A stretch of DNA of 9,899 nucleotides from an uncultured Alphaproteobacteria bacterium. GTDB taxonomy: Bacteria; Pseudomonadota; Alphaproteobacteria; Caulobacterales; Parvularculaceae. Below, one piece after another: positions 7,212 through 9,899 of this stretch. The DNA is taken from the NCBI GenBank assembly GCA_938003575.1, contig CALKYG010000194.1:1-9899 (forward strand), written 5' to 3'. Every line of letters starts with the position of its first letter. Position 1 is the stretch's first letter. Position numbers and translations under genes: made by a program. The notes under the pieces are model-generated. The model was not told the DNA's origin. It did no database searches and worked only from the letters and a program-made list of their open reading frames with translations.

Positions 7212-7759
7212 CGTCCGAACCGTTTTCACGATCCATCTATCCGGTGACGCGGGACGAAGGCGCGGAGACCGAGATCATTCTCGCCGTCATCGTCGATAAC
7301 GAACCGGGCGTCCTCGCACGCGTCGTCGGCCTCATTTCGGCGCGCGGCTATAATATTGAAAGCCTCACTGTCGCCGAGACTGACGTTGAAAGGCACACTT
7401 CGCGCATCACGATCGTGACGCGCGGCACGCTCTCGAAAATCGAACAGATAAAGGCGCAATTGGGCCGTTTGGTGCCGGTTCGCCGCGTCATCGACGTAAC
7501 ACGAGAAGCCGATGCTCTCGAGCGGGAGCTTGCGCTTATCAAAGTTGTCGGCACCGGCGACGACCGAATTGAGTCGATGCGGCTGGCCGAAGTGTTTCGC
7601 GCGAGGCCGATTGATACGACGCATGTGTCCTTTGTATTCGAGATCACCGGCGCTCGCGACAAGATTAACGCATTCATCGACCTGATGAAGCCGCTCGGCC
7701 TGAGAGAGGTGTCGCGCACCGGCGTTCTCTCCATTCGGCGCGGCCCGGAGAGCGACTGA
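7208..7759 (+). CDS. ilvN: Acetolactate synthase, small regulatory subunit
   Basis: Binds the large subunit, stimulates it and confers feedback inhibition by valine. The protein has 183 residues. An ACT domain spans about residues 23-97 (LAVIVDNEPGVLARVVGLISARG is its start, with the conserved NEPGVLARV at 31-39 and GYNIESL at 47-53). The C-terminal small-subunit domain begins near RELALIKVVG and ends with the GLREVSRTGVLSIRRG region. A GTG start is proposed because it overlaps the ilvB stop as GTGA, with AAGGA 11 bases upstream (7192-7196). A second in-frame GTG at codon 13 would still leave the ACT domain intact. The length matches the longer IlvH/IlvN form, not the ~95-residue E. coli IlvN. 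ilvH is an equally valid symbol. Confidence 0.95.
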   Translation: MTSEPFSRSIYPVTRDEGAETEIILAVIVDNEPGVLARVVGLISARGYNIESLTVAETDVERHTSRITIVTRGTLSKIEQIKAQLGRLVPVRRVIDVTREADALERELALIKVVGTGDDRIESMRLAEVFRARPIDTTHVSFVFEITGARDKINAFIDLMKPLGLREVSRTGVLSIRRGPESD

Positions 7760-7854
7760 AAGATGACAGTGCGCCGGCGTCAGAAGCGACTTAGTCCCGC
7801 GCGGAGGCAGCCTCCGCGCAATTGAGCGTTTCACCAATCAATGGGACAAGACAG
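7760..7854 (+). promoter_or_regulatory. ilvN-leuA intergenic spacer
   Basis: At 95 bases this is the longest gap between structural genes of the operon. It holds the GC hairpin listed next and no convincing sigma-70 hexamers. There is no Leu-rich leader peptide here, so leuA does not appear to have its own attenuator. Confidence 0.6.
7799..7819. repeat. Perfect 9-bp GC hairpin between ilvN and leuA
   Basis: GCGCGGAGG (7799-7807) and CCTCCGCGC (7811-7819) are exact inverted repeats around CAG. No T-tract follows (AATTGAGCG comes next), so it is not a canonical intrinsic terminator. It may stabilise the upstream mRNA, slow polymerase or lower leuA-ilvE expression. The left arm also contains GGAGG, a Shine-Dalgarno-like core locked in the stem. 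Confidence 0.7.
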
Positions 7855-9417
7855 ATGACAGAATCTCGCACAAGCCACGTAAAGATATTCGACACCACCT
7901 TGCGCGACGGCGAGCAGGCGCCGGGCTTCTCGATGTCGACTGACGCGAAAATCATCGTCGCCCGCGCTTTGCAGGCGCTCAATGTAGACATCATCGAGGC
8001 GGGATTCGCCGCGGCCTCGCCGGGCGATGCCGCATCGGTGAAGACGATCGCGTCTGAGATTGAGGGGCCGATCATCTGCTCTCTCGCGCGGGCGAATGTC
8101 GGCGACGTCGAAGCCGCCGCGCGCGCGCTGGAACCGGCGAAGAGGAAGCGTATCCACACCTTCATCGGAACGAGCCCGCTCCATCGCAGCGCCAAGCTCA
8201 ATATGTCGAAATCCGGGATCATCGACCGGATCGAGGAAATCGTGTCGTTTGCGCGCTCGCTGGTCGACGACGTGGAATTCTCCCCTGAAGATGCGATCCG
8301 AACCGAGCGCGACTATCTGCTTGAGGCGGTGCAGGCGGCGATAGGCGCAGGTGCGACGACAATCAATATTCCGGATACTGTCGGCTATGCGACGCCGGAG
8401 GAGATAACCGAACTCTTCAGCTTTCTGACAAAGGCCGCTCCCTCGCATGTGACTTTCTCGACGCACTGCCATGACGATCTCGGCATGGCGGTTGCCAACA
8501 GCCTCGCAGCCGTCAGGGGCGGCGCGCGTCAGATCGAATGTGCGATCAACGGCATCGGTGAACGCGCCGGCAATTGCTCGCTCGAAGAGGCGGTGATGGC
8601 GATCGCCGTCCGCCGCGATTTTTTCGGAATGTCGACACAGATCGACTCGACGAAGATTTATCATGCGAGCCAGGCTCTGGCGCGCGTAACGCACAATCCT
8701 GTGCCGCGCAACAAGGCGATCGTCGGACGCAATGCATTTGCGCACGAAGCCGGCATTCATCAGCACGGCGTCCTTGCGGACCGGCGCACTTATGAGATCA
8801 TGGACGCGGAATCGGTCGGCGTTCCGTCGAATGCGCTGGTTCTCGGGAAGCACTCCGGGAAGCATGCTGTCGCCGCGCGCATAAAGGCGCTCGGCTTCGA
8901 TATATCGTCGCAACGGATCGAGGATCTGTTTCCGGATTTCAAGAATCTGGCCGACACTTGCCGGGAGGTGACCGACGCCGACCTGGTCCGGCTTGTCACT
9001 GGAAATGCGAAAACGGACGGGCGCATCGGACCCTGGCGGATGCGCAAGACAGAGTTGCGCGTCGATCTTGAGGAGGCTGACAAGCCGTTCGCGCGGATCA
9101 CCATGGAGCATGACAACGGCGATCGGCGCACGGTGACGCATGAGGGCGACGGGCCTATTGACGCTGCGTTCGCCGCCGTATGCGCGATCACCGGCGTGCC
9201 CGGATCAATCAGCATTCTCGATCTCCATCACGTGGCGGCGGAAGGCGTCGTTCGCGCCGAGGCCGTGGTTGAGGTTGAGGGCGAACTCTTCTCGGGGAAT
9301 GCGCAGGAAGTCGATATCGCCGACGCCGCGGTCGCTGCGTTCGTAGCCGCGATCAATCAGGCCGCCGCCATGAGGGCGAGCGGCGTCCGGCGCGTGAAGG
9401 TTGCAGCAGGAGCGTGA
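7855..9417 (+). CDS. leuA: 2-Isopropylmalate synthase
   Basis: Condenses 2-ketoisovalerate with acetyl-CoA, the first committed step to leucine; it drains the IlvD product made by this operon. The protein has 520 residues (E. coli 523). The N-terminal TIM-barrel has FDTTLRDGEQAPGFSM with R17/D18, the metal-binding H204 and H206 in STHCHDDLGMA, and NGIGERAGN. The linker has HEAGIHQHGVL and LGKHSGKHAV. A C-terminal allosteric domain of about 120 residues (ILDLHHVAAEGVVRAEAVVEV region) is present, as expected for leucine feedback. The full regulatory domain, together with GKHSGKHA, favours LeuA over homocitrate synthase; citramalate synthase is less likely in this context but shares the fold. 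ATG 7855 was chosen because homology begins about ten residues later; an in-frame TTG at 7822 overlaps the hairpin tail. The ribosome site is weak (GGGACA upstream). Confidence 0.95.
   Translation: MTESRTSHVKIFDTTLRDGEQAPGFSMSTDAKIIVARALQALNVDIIEAGFAAASPGDAASVKTIASEIEGPIICSLARANVGDVEAAARALEPAKRKRIHTFIGTSPLHRSAKLNMSKSGIIDRIEEIVSFARSLVDDVEFSPEDAIRTERDYLLEAVQAAIGAGATTINIPDTVGYATPEEITELFSFLTKAAPSHVTFSTHCHDDLGMAVANSLAAVRGGARQIECAINGIGERAGNCSLEEAVMAIAVRRDFFGMSTQIDSTKIYHASQALARVTHNPVPRNKAIVGRNAFAHEAGIHQHGVLADRRTYEIMDAESVGVPSNALVLGKHSGKHAVAARIKALGFDISSQRIEDLFPDFKNLADTCREVTDADLVRLVTGNAKTDGRIGPWRMRKTELRVDLEEADKPFARITMEHDNGDRRTVTHEGDGPIDAAFAAVCAITGVPGSISILDLHHVAAEGVVRAEAVVEVEGELFSGNAQEVDIADAAVAAFVAAINQAAAMRASGVRRVKVAAGA
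9408..9412 (+). promoter_or_regulatory. ilvE ribosome binding site
   Basis: AGGAG lies inside the end of leuA, 5 bases before ATG 9418 and 8 bases before ATG 9421. It supports translation of ilvE but does not settle which of the tandem ATG codons is used. Confidence 0.75.
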
Positions 9418-9899
9418 ATGATGACCATTAATGCGACGAGTTACATCTGGATGGACGGAGCGCTGAAGCCGTGGCGTGAAGCGAGCGTGCATGTAATGAC
9501 TCACGCCCTGCACTACGGCACGTCGTTTTTTGAGGGCGTTCGGGTCTATGAAACGAAGGAGGGACCGGCGGCTTTTCGGCTGAAGGACCACATAGACCGG
9601 CTTTATGATTCGGCGTCGGTATATGGTTGCGTCATTCCCTTTGAGAAGCAGACGATCATGACCGCGTGCGAGGAAGTGGTGACGTCGAATAATCTGGACA
9701 GCGCCTATCTCCGCCCGATCGTATTTTACGGCTACGGCGAGATCGGACCGACGCCGACGCCCCAATTGCCGGTTCAAGTCGCGATCGCCGCCGTTCCTCT
9801 CGGCGCTTATCTCGGCGAGGAAGCGCGAACGAAGGGCGTCGACGTTTGCGTGTCGAGCTGGCGGCGACTGGCGCCGGACACGATTCCGACAGCGGCGAA
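9418..9899 (+). CDS. ilvE: Branched-chain amino acid aminotransferase, 3'-truncated by the window edge
   Basis: PLP-dependent transamination of the 2-keto acids to valine, leucine and isoleucine, with glutamate as donor; the last step of the pathway. About 160 codons of an expected ~300 are visible. Seen: YIWMDGALKPWREA, the fold-type IV signature THALHYGTSFFEGVRVYE, RLKDHIDRLYDSA, SAYLRPIVFYG, and SSWRRLAPDTIPTAA at the very end. In E. coli IlvE the PLP lysine comes directly after the matching PTAA, and the window ends on the first two bases of that codon (AA), consistent with Lys. The N-terminal signature resembles IlvE rather than D-amino-acid transaminase or aminodeoxychorismate lyase. 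The gene starts directly after the leuA TGA; tandem ATGs at 9418 and 9421 are both usable, the second having the better ribosome-site spacing. Confidence 0.93.
   Translation, partial: MMTINATSYIWMDGALKPWREASVHVMTHALHYGTSFFEGVRVYETKEGPAAFRLKDHIDRLYDSASVYGCVIPFEKQTIMTACEEVVTSNNLDSAYLRPIVFYGYGEIGPTPTPQLPVQVAIAAVPLGAYLGEEARTKGVDVCVSSWRRLAPDTIPTAA

Noticed and set aside
7763..7825. 20-codon Arg-rich ORF between ilvN and leuA (starts MTVRRRQKRLS), considered as a leuA leader peptide
   Set aside because: It has seven Arg codons but only one Leu and one Val, no close ribosome site, and the following hairpin lacks a T-tract. It does not fit leucine attenuation and is likely chance.
7831..9141. 436-codon antisense ORF opposite leuA
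   Set aside because: It lies wholly opposite a conserved gene, is Arg/His-rich and resembles no family. Long antisense frames are expected in GC-rich genes.
1..9899. CRISPR arrays, transposases, toxin-antitoxin, phage, tRNA or rRNA genes
   Set aside because: Looked for across both strands; no repeat-spacer pattern, cloverleaf or mobile-element protein was seen. The window is filled by conserved biosynthetic genes.

Overview
This is a GC-rich window that is densely coding on the + strand. It reads as ordinary chromosomal amino-acid biosynthesis, most likely from an alphaproteobacterium. That placement rests on family resemblance: the acetolactate synthase large subunit has GDAS in place of GDGS in its thiamine-diphosphate motif and a C-terminal FPMIPSGAAHNEM block, and the small subunit is of the ~180-residue type. 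It is judged from memory, not from a search.

Layout. (1) Positions 2-2312 hold the proline pair: a 5'-truncated proB (glutamate 5-kinase with a PUA domain) and proA (gamma-glutamyl phosphate reductase), whose ends overlap by 8 bases. (2) Positions 2313-2696 form the longest stretch without a large gene, and it is a regulatory region. It holds candidate sigma-70 promoters, two related dyads, a 45-codon leader peptide with the run LLLLLVVPLIGL, and a textbook intrinsic terminator (perfect 10-bp stem, then TGTTTT) just before ilvD. A 7-bp pairing that would block this terminator is also visible. Together these make a ribosome-mediated transcription attenuator that senses branched-chain amino acids. 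(3) Positions 2697-9899 hold a tightly packed run: ilvD, ilvC, ilvB, ilvN, leuA and ilvE (3'-truncated). Junctions range from a 4-base overlap to a 95-base gap.

How the genes work together. IlvB/IlvN makes acetolactate or acetohydroxybutyrate, IlvC isomerises and reduces it, and IlvD dehydrates it to the 2-keto acid. IlvE then transaminates that to valine or isoleucine, while LeuA takes 2-ketoisovalerate into the leucine branch. The operon thus covers the common pathway and the first leucine step. That suits a leader peptide rich in Leu and Val with one Ile. Threonine deaminase and leuB/leuC/leuD are not in the window. A perfect 9-bp GC hairpin between ilvN and leuA is the only internal break and could tune the distal genes.

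I found no sign of a novel defence, mobile or otherwise undescribed multi-gene system. The best finds are the attenuator, which has no large ORF to mark it, the compact six-gene ilv-leu arrangement next to proBA, and a variant cofactor loop in IlvC.
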